Assembly (NCBI RefSeq): GCF_004634245.1
Contig: NZ_SJTF01000004.1
Location: forward strand, 1 to 64,000
Origin: Flavobacterium foetidum
GTDB taxonomy: Bacteria; Bacteroidota; Bacteroidia; Flavobacteriales; Flavobacteriaceae
Length of the DNA: 64,000 bases
Reading direction: 5' to 3'
The notes under the pieces were generated by a model. The model was not told the DNA's origin. It was given only the letters and a program-made list of their open reading frames with translations, and searched no databases. Below are positions 1 through 9,252 of the stretch, one piece after another. The translations under genes were made by a program, and so were the position numbers. Every line of letters starts with the position of its first letter. Position 1 is the stretch's first letter.

Positions 1-513
1 GCACTGCTGGCAACATAAGCCGTATTGGCCGGAATGTTGTCAGATATTGTGATTGACGGAATCGCGACAGTGCCCGTGTTCGTCACTTTAATATGATAGG
101 CCAATACTTCATTCGCCTGCGCTTTGTTGTCACCGCTCGCATCTGTTACAGACTTGAATGCCGTGAACTTAGTCGTTCCATCCGTTGGAATCTCCGTTGG
201 ACAGTTAGCCGGATCGGTGCATGACGGATCCGGGTTCCCTGGATTCTCAGGATCTTCAGGCGTGGTCGGAGTTCCGTTTACCGTAGCGATATTCGAAACT
301 TTCAAAATGCCCGTCAAATCTGCCCCAACCTGTACATCAAAGGTGTAGGTTCTTGATGCCCCTACAGCCAATGGTGCTGTATCGCTGAAGGTCACTTTGT
401 TGTTGGTGCTGTCGTAAGAACCGCCCGCACTCGCACTGCTGGCAACATAAGCCGTATTGGCCGGAATGTTGTCAGATATTGTGATTGACGGAATCGCGAC
501 AGTGCCCGTATTC
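1..513 (-). repeat. Direct repeat, period 432 bp, encoding DUF11 units
   Basis: Bases 1-77 recur identically at 433-509, a spacing of 432 bp or exactly 144 codons, so the reading frame is kept. Similarity continues with scattered changes beyond. The repeat encodes consecutive DUF11 domains of the adhesin, and at least one further copy probably lies beyond the window edge. Confidence 0.9.
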
Positions 514-3500
514 TTCACTGTTATATGGTAGGTCAAAATCTCATTCGCCTGAGCTTTTTTGTCTCCGTCTGCATCGGTTACAGTTTTGATCGCTGTGAAA
601 GTTGGTGTTGCGCCACATGTCTCTGGAGCAGCCAACGTAGCATTAACAGTTGACGTAAAAGTACATCCTGTAGAAGTGGTTACATTCACATAATAATTCC
701 CCGCATTTGCAGCTGCAAATGATGCTATCGTTAATGTTGTTTCTGTTGCATCAAGACCTGTTGTTATTGGTGTGGCTGTAGCTGGTGTAGCCCCAAAACT
801 CCATACAATACTTGAGATTGGACCAATTGGCATCACGCTAATTTTAGCTTCTTGTCCTTCACAAACTGCTGGCGATGGCGTTATGGTCAATACATGACTT
901 GTTGCGATATCAAGCATTGAAATTTCTGGTTCAATACTTATACATCCTCCCTTTATTTTAACATTATAATTGCCTACTGCAACATTCTCAAATTGATTAG
1001 AATCCTGAGGAGCAGAATAACTTGAGTCTGGAGCGCCTACAGGTTTTATCTGATACGTAAATGGTCCTGTTCCGATAGCATTTACAATCATGGTACCAGT
1101 CGTTCCTGTACATACTGCTCCACCTGAGTTATTTTTATCCAGTTCCAGAATAGTATTATTGTCTACTATAGTAATCGTTCTGGTATCTGCATAACCGCAT
1201 GTTCTATCACCATGAAAATAATCAGGATATAGCCCTATAGTATAAGTTCCTGCAGGCAATTCATAATCTCGTATTCCTGCTGTTTCAGTAGGAAACCTAA
1301 ATTCAGTTTCGTCTATTTTCATCTGTACAGCTGAAGCTAGACCTGTAGGACCTGTATAACCAGTAGGACCTGAAATAATTTCTACCCATGCACTCGCATA
1401 TTCACTAGGATTATTTCCTGGAGCTGGATCTGTATTCCATTGATTAAATACATTGCCATTTTCGTCTTTTCCAAACAGGGAACCATAAATACTATGAGTT
1501 GTAAAACAACCTGTGAATCCTAATTTATCAAAATCATAAGCCAAAAGAGGAACTTTAGCCTCTAAAGTAATATCTTGTGTTCTACAAGGAGTATCTACTC
1601 CATTATCTGCATAGGCAATCTTAATTGTATAGTTTCCTGCAGGAAGATTCTCGAATATAGTTGGGTTTCCATAAATTCCATCGCTCGTGGTCTGTGTAAA
1701 TTTCTTGCCTATTGTACCTGCTGGTCCGCTTGTAATAGTATAAGTGATTGGAAATGAAGAGGGAGATGTTACTGATGACAAAATACCAGTTACTCTCAAA
1801 TTCAGACTTTCACCTATAGTACATCCCTGAGACACACTGATACTGGCATTCTGGCTAATTGGTGTATATGTATAACTTGTTCCAGAAACTGTAGAAGCAA
1901 TAGTATAGGTATGTCCCTCTGCATCTGTAGCTGTTATATCATAGGTTCCCGGAGGCACACCTGTAAGCGGGAATTGTACTTGGCTAGAATCTGTCCATGG
2001 TCCAAAAGTATATTCTGTATAAGGAGCATTTACATCCTTAACTTTTATAGGATTTATAGGAAAACAAGGCTTTGTATCCCATTGTACGTTTAAAACCAAT
2101 CCTCCTGTTGTACACATATCAGTAATTACATCACCTGATACATCTACAGCAATTTTGGGATCATTAATATCAATCCATTCTGAATCAACATAAGCACTTG
2201 AACAAGGATTCCATATTTTTACACGATACTTAGTTGGAGTAAACGGAACGTAAATTCCCACTTCTTGGCTTGTTTGTCCCTGAACAATGTCATAACTGCT
2301 TGTAACTGCAGGTGTTCCTGAGCTAAATTCCAATTTGTAACTCAATGTAAGTGGATCTACTGTTGTTATTTTAGTAGTACCGTTATATAGTCCTATATGT
2401 GGCGTAAGGTGTGCTATGTTTATTGCAAGTTTATCGCAAGTAGTTCCTCTATCAAAATATTTTTCAGGATCCCATATTTTGACATTATCAAAACCGGTAT
2501 AATCAACGCCAGTAACTTTTATATCATTCTCATTAAGTGTTGTATTACAAGCATCTTTTGCATATACTTTATAGGTTCCCGGAGGCACTCCTGTAAAGGT
2601 TACTGTTCCTAAAGAGTTTGTTTGTACTGGCGAGGTATAACCTGTACTTTCAATCCAATATTGTACTGGTGAAGTTCCAAATTTAGAACCATAGCTAATT
2701 GTACCATTGCCTGCACATGAAGTACCGTTTGTAACTGATATTGCCGTTAACTGCAACGGTACATAAGATGAAGTAACGGTTACTGGAGCGGATGTTACAC
2801 CACTTAGTCCAGTAGAAGAATCATAAACTGTAATAGTATAGGTGCCTGGAAATAATCCCACGAATGTGCTCGTAGTAACACCAGAATAAACTGGAAGACC
2901 TGTAGTATAATCAGTTAAGGTATATGTTGCTGACGTTCCTACTGTCCAAGAAGTAGTATTGAGTGCAACTGTACAATCTTTTTGGCATGAACCATTTGTT
3001 CCCGTAATCGTTACAGTTGGAAATAATGTCGTTATAGTTACTGGTTTAATATCTGTACAACCACCTACAGCAGTTGCTTTTATGTAATACGTTTTATTAC
3101 TACTAATAGATACAGCACTTGGCGTAGCTACTGGTATAGTACATGCAACATCTTCATAATAATCTAAAGAAACAACATTCGTGCTTCCTGCAGTAATTGT
3201 AGAAGCTGTAAGATTTACAGTTGCACCAGCAGTTACTACAGGCGCTGGGTTTGTAATAACCAACGCAGGTGCAGGATTAACTGTTACGGTTATTTTTTGT
3301 TTAGGCAATACACAACCGCTTCCAGATGTTCCTTGTACATAATAATCTGTAGTTACTAAAGGGGTCACCATAGGAGTTGCTAATACCGTTGTCTGGTCAG
3401 CAGCATAATAAATATAAGACGCAACACCACTTGCAGCATTGGCAAGGTTAACGGTTGTTCCTGCACAAACTGTAGCTGGATTTGTAACCACTAAGTTAAG

Positions 3501-6083
3501 ATCTGTAGCTGCAGTTAATTTAATAGTAGAGGTTACCGTACAGCCTACAGGATTTGTTGCCGTCACTATATAAACACCATTTTTTACTGCTGTAAAATTA
3601 GGGATAACCAACTGGTAAAGGTCTGCACCTTGCTGGACAGCACCATCAGGCAATGTCCATTTATAATTGGTAACCGCACCAATAGGTGTTGTGGTTATTG
3701 TTGCTGTTGTTCCCGGGCAGATGGTTTGTGCTGCTCCCGAAAATATGGAGGCGTCAGAGCTGGCTACAGTAAGATCCTGTGTGATGGTGTAGCCACATCC
3801 ATCTGTAACCCTTACCGTGTAGAAACCTATAGGCAACGACGAAAATACATTATTAGTCTGATTGGCACTATAAGTAGCATCTGCTGCTCCTTGTTTTTTA
3901 TAAGCGTATTTCAAATTGATTCCTGTTGCTACTACAGTCAAATCGCCGTTAGTTGCCGGTGAACAGACTAAACCTCCTGAATGTGGTACATCTATAACTG
4001 GTATGGCATAGGGAGCCAGCGTAATGGTTTTACTGTCTGATAAACAAGTTGGGGCAGCTCCAACTGTTCCGTCATACGGAGCAATAGTTATGGTGTATGT
4101 ACCCGGATTTACACCCGTAAAAGTATAATTTGTACTATTATAAGAGTAAACAGTTCGATCACCATTGCCGCTTCCGTCTGTATTGGTAAGCGTAATCCAA
4201 ACACCATCCGCTTTATCCGTACGAGCGGCAAGTGGAGCTCCTGTCGTTGCATCTGTATAAGAATACGGAATGTTAACAGCATAAGTTTTACAGTTTGTAA
4301 CGTTAGTCGGAGTAGTCACATTCCCTAGACGTAATGAACTAACTCTTTGTGTTATATTATAGTTAAAGGTCATTGTTCTACATGAAGATGTACCAGTATC
4401 GCCAAAATCAATCTGAATGGTATAGTTACCATAAGGAAGATAAGTACCAAATGGGGCTGTAATTTTTAATGATCCATCAGGGTTTTTATCGGTTGCATTA
4501 AGCACTGTAACACTGGTACCTGCCCCAGGTCCAGATATGATTTTATAAGTAACTGGGTAAGGACCATTAGGTATAATATTTTTACCAGATGAGCCGTAAA
4601 AACTATATTTTACTCCTGTAAAGTCGCAATTATTGCTATTAGGGTAACTTACAATATTTCCATCAGTTATCATATTAGGTAACGCTAGATCTGGTACAGT
4701 CATTTGTTTCGTTACGAAAAGGCCCTTCGCATCTGTCATGGTTATCTCAAGCACATGACCAGAAATGAAACCAGTCGTTTCACTGTTGGATACTGAATAA
4801 CCAGCTGCAAGCCATTTAGTTGTAAATGTTTTATTAGCCAATACTGTGCCTCCAGCTGTTACATCAACTATTTTTACTGTTATTGGTAAGCAGAGCAACG
4901 CATCACTTTGCCATTCTGCATTTGTTCGTATATGATCTATAGGCAGAAAATTACAATTGTCAGCATCTTTATAATAAACTGGAAAATATAAATCATGAAA
5001 TCCATTATAAGTATATGTGGCAGAAGTCGTAAGGTTTGTGTTACAACCACTTTGAAATTCAAAAACAAAGTCAACATCGTTATTGGTGTTTAATGTGTAG
5101 TTGACAGTAGCCGGTTGATCTGAAGCAACCCAGCTTGACCAATTGCCATTTGGTGCTTTTATCCTATACAGCACATCTTTAGGATTTATTTTTAAGACAT
5201 TACCGGATACGTCTGTTAGGGTGTATTTCCAAAAAGTAGTCCCGGGAACAAAAGAGACTGTAGTTTGATCACAAGTACTATTTTCACTGAAATAAACATC
5301 ATTACTATTTCTATAACCAGTAATGAGCAATGTTGTAGTTAAGGAAGTTGCTTTTGAAATATCATCATAATCGCTTACTGTTATGCCACTATCGCCGCTT
5401 CTTACTTCATTATTACAAGCATCAAGTACCAATACAGAATAGGTTCCAGGAGGCACGCCTGTAAAAACATTTGAGGTCTGCGACGCAAAATCTACAATAA
5501 GTGTTCCGGTAGCCTGATTAAGCAAAGAATATTTCAGTGGTGCCTTTCCACCCACTGCGGTTACAGTAATTATTCCCCTCGGGGCACATACAGGTAATGT
5601 TGAAAGATTATTACTAACCGATACATTGGTAATATCTAAGTCAATAAAATTATTAGTAATAGTTACTGTTTTGGTAACTGGTGTACCACCAGTGCTACCA
5701 TCCCATACTTTTACCGTGTAATTACCCGAAGTCAAACCATCAAAGATATTGGATGTCCCCTGAGGAAAAGGTGTTGGTCCATCCAGTTGGTATAAAACTT
5801 GACCAGTTGTACCAGCTGTTGCTACTTCGATTCTTCCACCATTTTTACAGCCATCAGTAGTAACATTCAATGTAATAGTAGGTGCTAGAACGGTCTTAGT
5901 ACTTACAGCTTTATGATGATTTAATAGCCTACTATAGACACTTTCAACACCATTGGTGGTGGTTGTCCATGGCATTGGATTAGTCCAATCTTTCTTACTT
6001 GCTGCATGATCATATACAGTTGCTCTGACATTTAGTGAAAACACTAAAAAAAGTGTCAATAATATAGAGTAGCAATTCTTCAT
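1..6083 (-). CDS. Giant secreted adhesin with Ig/SprB-like modules and DUF11 repeats (3' end outside window)
   Basis: One minus-strand frame appears open from an ATG at 6081-6083 to the window edge, about 2,027 codons; I translated long sections of it and met no stop, but not every codon. The N-terminus is a clear signal peptide (MKNCYSILLTLFLVFSLNVRA). The body is a string of extracellular beta-sandwich-like modules, each carrying a phrase like FTGVPPGTYSV followed by a D-x-C or GC pair, as in SprB-type and Ig-like repeats of Bacteroidota surface proteins. From about 620 downward it changes to DUF11 repeats (phrases NTGTVAIPSITISDNIPANT and GASRTYTFDVQVGADLTG) joined by a Pro/Asp/Cys linker. 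Such proteins are usually exported by the type IX secretion system and anchored or displayed through a C-terminal domain, which would lie beyond position 1. A role in adhesion or gliding is inferred from architecture only. Confidence 0.85.
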   Translation of the reverse strand, partial: MKNCYSILLTLFLVFSLNVRATVYDHAASKKDWTNPMPWTTTTNGVESVYSRLLNHHKAVSTKTVLAPTITLNVTTDGCKNGGRIEVATAGTTGQVLYQLDGPTPFPQGTSNIFDGLTSGNYTVKVWDGSTGGTPVTKTVTITNNFIDLDITNVSVSNNLSTLPVCAPRGIITVTAVGGKAPLKYSLLNQATGTLIVDFASQTSNVFTGVPPGTYSVLVLDACNNEVRSGDSGITVSDYDDISKATSLTTTLLITGYRNSNDVYFSENSTCDQTTVSFVPGTTFWKYTLTDVSGNVLKINPKDVLYRIKAPNGNWSSWVASDQPATVNYTLNTNNDVDFVFEFQSGCNTNLTTSATYTYNGFHDLYFPVYYKDADNCNFLPIDHIRTNAEWQSDALLCLPITVKIVDVTAGGTVLANKTFTTKWLAAGYSVSNSETTGFISGHVLEITMTDAKGLFVTKQMTVPDLALPNMITDGNIVSYPNSNNCDFTGVKYSFYGSSGKNIIPNGPYPVTYKIISGPGAGTSVTVLNATDKNPDGSLKITAPFGTYLPYGNYTIQIDFGDTGTSSCRTMTFNYNITQRVSSLRLGNVTTPTNVTNCKTYAVNIPYSYTDATTGAPLAARTDKADGVWITLTNTDGSGNGDRTVYSYNSTNYTFTGVNPGTYTITIAPYDGTVGAAPTCLSDSKTITLAPYAIPVIDVPHSGGLVCSPATNGDLTVVATGINLKYAYKKQGAADATYSANQTNNVFSSLPIGFYTVRVTDGCGYTITQDLTVASSDASIFSGAAQTICPGTTATITTTPIGAVTNYKWTLPDGAVQQGADLYQLVIPNFTAVKNGVYIVTATNPVGCTVTSTIKLTAATDLNLVVTNPATVCAGTTVNLANAASGVASYIYYAADQTTVLATPMVTPLVTTDYYVQGTSGSGCVLPKQKITVTVNPAPALVITNPAPVVTAGATVNLTASTITAGSTNVVSLDYYEDVACTIPVATPSAVSISSNKTYYIKATAVGGCTDIKPVTITTLFPTVTITGTNGSCQKDCTVALNTTSWTVGTSATYTLTDYTTGLPVYSGVTTSTFVGLFPGTYTITVYDSSTGLSGVTSAPVTVTSSYVPLQLTAISVTNGTSCAGNGTISYGSKFGTSPVQYWIESTGYTSPVQTNSLGTVTFTGVPPGTYKVYAKDACNTTLNENDIKVTGVDYTGFDNVKIWDPEKYFDRGTTCDKLAINIAHLTPHIGLYNGTTKITTVDPLTLSYKLEFSSGTPAVTSSYDIVQGQTSQEVGIYVPFTPTKYRVKIWNPCSSAYVDSEWIDINDPKIAVDVSGDVITDMCTTGGLVLNVQWDTKPCFPINPIKVKDVNAPYTEYTFGPWTDSSQVQFPLTGVPPGTYDITATDAEGHTYTIASTVSGTSYTYTPISQNASISVSQGCTIGESLNLRVTGILSSVTSPSSFPITYTITSGPAGTIGKKFTQTTSDGIYGNPTIFENLPAGNYTIKIAYADNGVDTPCRTQDITLEAKVPLLAYDFDKLGFTGCFTTHSIYGSLFGKDENGNVFNQWNTDPAPGNNPSEYASAWVEIISGPTGYTGPTGLASAVQMKIDETEFRFPTETAGIRDYELPAGTYTIGLYPDYFHGDRTCGYADTRTITIVDNNTILELDKNNSGGAVCTGTTGTMIVNAIGTGPFTYQIKPVGAPDSSYSAPQDSNQFENVAVGNYNVKIKGGCISIEPEISMLDIATSHVLTITPSPAVCEGQEAKISVMPIGPISSIVWSFGATPATATPITTGLDATETTLTIASFAAANAGNYYVNVTTSTGCTFTSTVNATLAAPETCGATPTFTAIKTVTDADGDKKAQANEILTYHITVKNTGTVAIPSITISDNIPANTAYVASSASAGGSYDSTNNKVTFSDTAPLAVGASRTYTFDVQVGADLTGILKVSNIATVNGTPTTPEDPENPGNPDPSCTDPANCPTEIPTDGTTKFTAFKSVTDASGDNKAQANEVLAYHIKVTNTGTVAIPSITISDNIPANTAYVASS

Positions 6084-6144
6084 AGGATTTAATGATTTAT
6101 TATTCAATAAGTTGCTAAATTTGAAACAAAGAGTTTTTAATTGG

Positions 6145-6152
6145 CAAAATTA
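6145..6152 (-). promoter_or_regulatory. -7 element (TAATTTTG) of the adhesin gene
   Basis: TAATTTTG on the minus strand matches the Bacteroidota -7 consensus TAnnTTTG and lies about 60 bp upstream of the adhesin ATG. The nearest upstream TTTG (6183-6180) is 27 bp away, longer than usual, so only the -7 box is well supported. Confidence 0.4.
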
Positions 6153-6535
6153 TTTTGAATACAGAGCTTAGAGTAACCCCAAAAAGTTTTTAAAATGTTA
6201 TTAAAAGCCAAAACGATTTTTAATGTAAGAAATAACCTTAATTATTTTGAATTTGGTGCTTTTCATCGATGTTTTTTAACGGATAAGCAGTAAATAAGGG
6301 TTCGATTTTTACCCATTTTATAAGAATAAAAACCATAAATCGAGGAGAAATGGACGGAAAAGACCTAAAAAATGTCAAAATGGGGAATTTTGCATCAACT
6401 GTAACTACTTCAATTATTGGTTTTGAACTACAGTTGATTCCAGATTGTCGGTTCTGGATGCGGAGTTTCTTTTGGAAATCCTTCTTTCGTCAGGATCACA
6501 AGATTGTGGAGAGAAATATATGCTGTCGGGCATAA

Positions 6536-6573
6536 AAAAAAACTGCCCGAAAGTACATCTGGGCAGTTTTTAA
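6536..6573 (-). terminator. Terminator after hppA
   Basis: An 8-bp perfect stem (AACTGCCC at 6541-6548 with GGGCAGTT at 6561-6568) and a 12-nt loop are flanked by A and T runs, so it could work in both directions. It lies 30 bp past the hppA stop codon. Confidence 0.8.
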
Positions 6574-6597
6574 AATTTTATTTATAAATGTAAGCGC

Positions 6598-9141
6598 TTA
6601 TTTCGCCGCTTCGACTTTTGCCAAAACTTCTTCTTCTGTTCCTTCAAAGACTTCTGTGGTTGTTTTACCATTTTCGGTTTTAGTAACACTTCCGATAGTT
6701 TTACCGTTTATGTTTTTAACCTCAACACGAACAGATGCTTTTTCATATTTGCTAGTATCAAAACAATCTGTTTTTTGGTATTTTCCCGTGTTATCAAAAT
6801 GAGCCAAACATTTAGCGGTTTCTTCTTCAGAACAACCTTTTTCTTTACACATTTTAATACATTCTTCTTTTGTCATTCCAGACATATCTCCGCATTTAGA
6901 AATTCCCGAATGCATCTCAGTTTTGGCACAACAAGAAGCATTTGCAGCAATATCAGACGGAGCATGCCCCTCTCCTAAAATTGGAGCAATAACCAATCCG
7001 ATCAAGCAAGTTAGTTTAATTAAGATATTCATTGAAGGCCCAGAAGTATCTTTAAATGGGTCACCCACAGTATCTCCAGTAACGGCAGCTTTATGAGCAT
7101 CTGAACCTTTGTAGGTCATTTCGCCGTTAATCATAACTCCCGCTTCGAAAGATTTTTTAGCATTATCCCAAGCACCTCCTGCATTGTTCTGAAAAACTGC
7201 CCAAAGCACTCCAGAAACGGTAACTCCAGCCATGTATCCTCCAAGCATTTCAGCAATCAACTGATTATTGTGCGGATAAACTAATTTTCCTAAAAGAACA
7301 ATGGCAATTGGAAAACCAATAGTTAAAATTCCAGGGAGCATCATTTCGCGTAAAGCGGCTTTTGTAGAAATCTCAACACATTTTCCGTATTCTGGCTTTC
7401 CTGTTCCTTCCATAATTCCAGCAATTTCTTTGAACTGGCGGCGAACTTCATAAACCATGTCCATTGCAGCTTTTCCAACAGAATTCATGGCTAAAGCAGA
7501 GAAAACAACCGGAATCATTCCTCCGACAAATAACATGGCTAAAACTGGCGCTTTAAAAATATTAATTCCGTCAATTCCGGTAAAGGTTACATAAGCCGCA
7601 AATAAGGCTAATGAAGTCAAGGCTGCAGATGCAATAGCAAATCCTTTTCCGGTTGCAGCAGTTGTATTTCCAACAGAATCTAAAATATCGGTTCTGGTAC
7701 GAACTTCTTTTGGTAATTCGCTCATTTCTGCGATTCCACCAGCATTATCAGAAATTGGTCCAAAAGCATCTATTGCCAATTGCATTGCCGTTGTAGCCAT
7801 CATCGCTGAAGCTGCTAGCGCCACTCCATAAAATCCTGCTAAAACATATGAAATCCAGATTGCGATGGCAAACAATAAAACCGTTGGAAACGTAGAAATC
7901 ATTCCCGTTGCCAAACCCGCAATCACGTTTGTTCCTGCACCTGTAGACGACTTTTGAACAATAGCCAATACTGGTTTTGTTCCTAATCCTGTATAATATT
8001 CTGTTACGGATGAAATAGCTCCACCAACCACTAATCCTACCAGAGTGGCATAAAAAACACGCATTGATGAAATCGCTTTTGAACCTTCTCCAAAGAATGT
8101 CATCTGCATTGTTTCTGGCAACATGTACTGCACCAAAAAGAAGCAAGCCACGGCCGTTAAAACAATAGAAACCCAGTTTCCAATATTTAGTGCTTTCTGC
8201 ACTTGGGCTTCTTTAGCGTTATCATCTGATATTTTTACTAATGTTGTTCCTATAATCGAAAATAAAATTCCGAAACCAGCAATTGCCATTGGAAGTAAAA
8301 TTGGCCCGATTCCGCCAAAAGCATCATTGATACTTCCGCCCATATCTTTAATGACATAATTTCCAAGAACCATTGCGGCTAGAACTGTTGCCACGTAAGA
8401 ACCAAATAAATCGGCTCCCATACCTGCAACGTCACCTACATTATCACCCACGTTATCTGCAATTGTAGCAGGATTACGCGGATCATCTTCTGGAATTCCT
8501 GCTTCAACTTTACCAACTAAATCCGCGCCAACATCGGCCGCTTTAGTGTAAATTCCGCCTCCAACTCTGGCAAATAGCGCAATGGATTCTGCTCCTAATG
8601 AAAAACCAGCTAAAGTTTCTAAAACAACGGTCATGGTATCGGTATCTTTCCAAACTCCGTCAGAAAATAAATTAAAGAAAATGATGAAAAAAGCTGTCAA
8701 TCCTAAAACTGCTAGACCTGCAACACCTAAGCCCATTACAGTTCCGCCTCCAAAAGATACTTTTAACGCCTGAGGCAGACTTGTACGTGCGGCCTGTGTA
8801 GTTCTAACGTTTGTTTTAGTTGCTATTTTCATTCCAATATTTCCGGCATAAGCAGAAAACAAAGCACCAAAAATAAATGCAATTACGATTAATAAATGTG
8901 TTTTAACTCCTGGGATAAAAGTAATTCCTGCCAAGGCTAAACTGGCAATAATTACAAATATGGTTAATAGTTTGTATTCGGCTTTTAGGAAGGCTAAGGC
9001 TCCTTCATAAATGTAATCTGAAATCTCTTTCATCTTACCGTCTCCAGCGTCTTGTTTTAAAACCCAAGTCCTTTTTATTCCCATGAAAAGTAATCCTAAA
9101 ACTGCCATAATAATAGGCAGGTAAATCATAAATGCATTCAT
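6598..9141 (-). CDS. hppA: Membrane-bound proton-translocating pyrophosphatase, K+-dependent type, with Cys-rich C-terminal extension
   Basis: This integral membrane enzyme hydrolyses pyrophosphate and pumps ions out of the cytoplasm. The substrate-site signature is present (ADVGADLVGKVE at residues ~202-213 and DDPRNPATIADNVGDNVGD at ~219-237). A495 and G498 in GNTTAATGKG match the pair typical of K+-dependent enzymes. The gate glutamate usual in helix 6 is absent (FGSYVATVLAAM, ~246-257); a glutamate is found instead at E185 in helix 5 (SLGAES), as known for the flavobacterial H+-pumping subgroup. The enzyme core ends near residue 725. The last ~122 residues are an unusual tail with eight cysteines and a charged end; because both termini of this fold face away from the cytoplasm, the tail is probably periplasmic. 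The soluble pyrophosphatase gene lies just upstream, behind its own terminator. Confidence 0.97.
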   Translation of the reverse strand: MNAFMIYLPIIMAVLGLLFMGIKRTWVLKQDAGDGKMKEISDYIYEGALAFLKAEYKLLTIFVIIASLALAGITFIPGVKTHLLIVIAFIFGALFSAYAGNIGMKIATKTNVRTTQAARTSLPQALKVSFGGGTVMGLGVAGLAVLGLTAFFIIFFNLFSDGVWKDTDTMTVVLETLAGFSLGAESIALFARVGGGIYTKAADVGADLVGKVEAGIPEDDPRNPATIADNVGDNVGDVAGMGADLFGSYVATVLAAMVLGNYVIKDMGGSINDAFGGIGPILLPMAIAGFGILFSIIGTTLVKISDDNAKEAQVQKALNIGNWVSIVLTAVACFFLVQYMLPETMQMTFFGEGSKAISSMRVFYATLVGLVVGGAISSVTEYYTGLGTKPVLAIVQKSSTGAGTNVIAGLATGMISTFPTVLLFAIAIWISYVLAGFYGVALAASAMMATTAMQLAIDAFGPISDNAGGIAEMSELPKEVRTRTDILDSVGNTTAATGKGFAIASAALTSLALFAAYVTFTGIDGINIFKAPVLAMLFVGGMIPVVFSALAMNSVGKAAMDMVYEVRRQFKEIAGIMEGTGKPEYGKCVEISTKAALREMMLPGILTIGFPIAIVLLGKLVYPHNNQLIAEMLGGYMAGVTVSGVLWAVFQNNAGGAWDNAKKSFEAGVMINGEMTYKGSDAHKAAVTGDTVGDPFKDTSGPSMNILIKLTCLIGLVIAPILGEGHAPSDIAANASCCAKTEMHSGISKCGDMSGMTKEECIKMCKEKGCSEEETAKCLAHFDNTGKYQKTDCFDTSKYEKASVRVEVKNINGKTIGSVTKTENGKTTTEVFEGTEEEVLAKVEAAK

Positions 9142-9196
9142 AATTATTAATGGTTTTGGTTAATAGTCAACAATCTAACTGAAACGAATTTAAACA

Positions 9197-9230
9197 AAAA
9201 AGCAATACTCTTAACGGAGTATTGCTTTTT
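9197..9230 (-). terminator. Terminator after ppa
   Basis: A 14-bp perfect stem (9197-9210 with 9217-9230) closes a 6-nt loop, with a T tract on the minus strand. It separates ppa from hppA, so the two pyrophosphatase genes are probably not one simple transcript. Confidence 0.85.
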
Positions 9231-9252
9231 TTATAAAATAGAGGGGATAAAA

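Larger units (their letters stand above)
6084..6597. other. Intergenic region upstream of the adhesin and downstream of hppA
   Basis: This 514-bp stretch contains the hppA terminator at its right end and a candidate adhesin promoter at its left end. The middle is AT-rich with no convincing gene. A 61-codon frame at 6350-6535 has no family resemblance and runs towards the terminator. Confidence 0.6.

Noticed and set aside
1575..3962. Several 60-110 codon plus-strand frames opposite the adhesin
   Set aside because: They are antisense shadows of the open minus-strand adhesin frame, with cysteine- and serine-rich random composition.
6350..6535. A 61-codon open frame on the plus strand between the adhesin and hppA
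   Set aside because: No family resemblance, odd composition with a basic and cysteine-rich end, and it runs up to the hppA terminator; probably chance.
7748..8146. A 132-codon frame inside hppA on the same strand
   Set aside because: It lies wholly within a certain gene in another frame and has no protein-like pattern.
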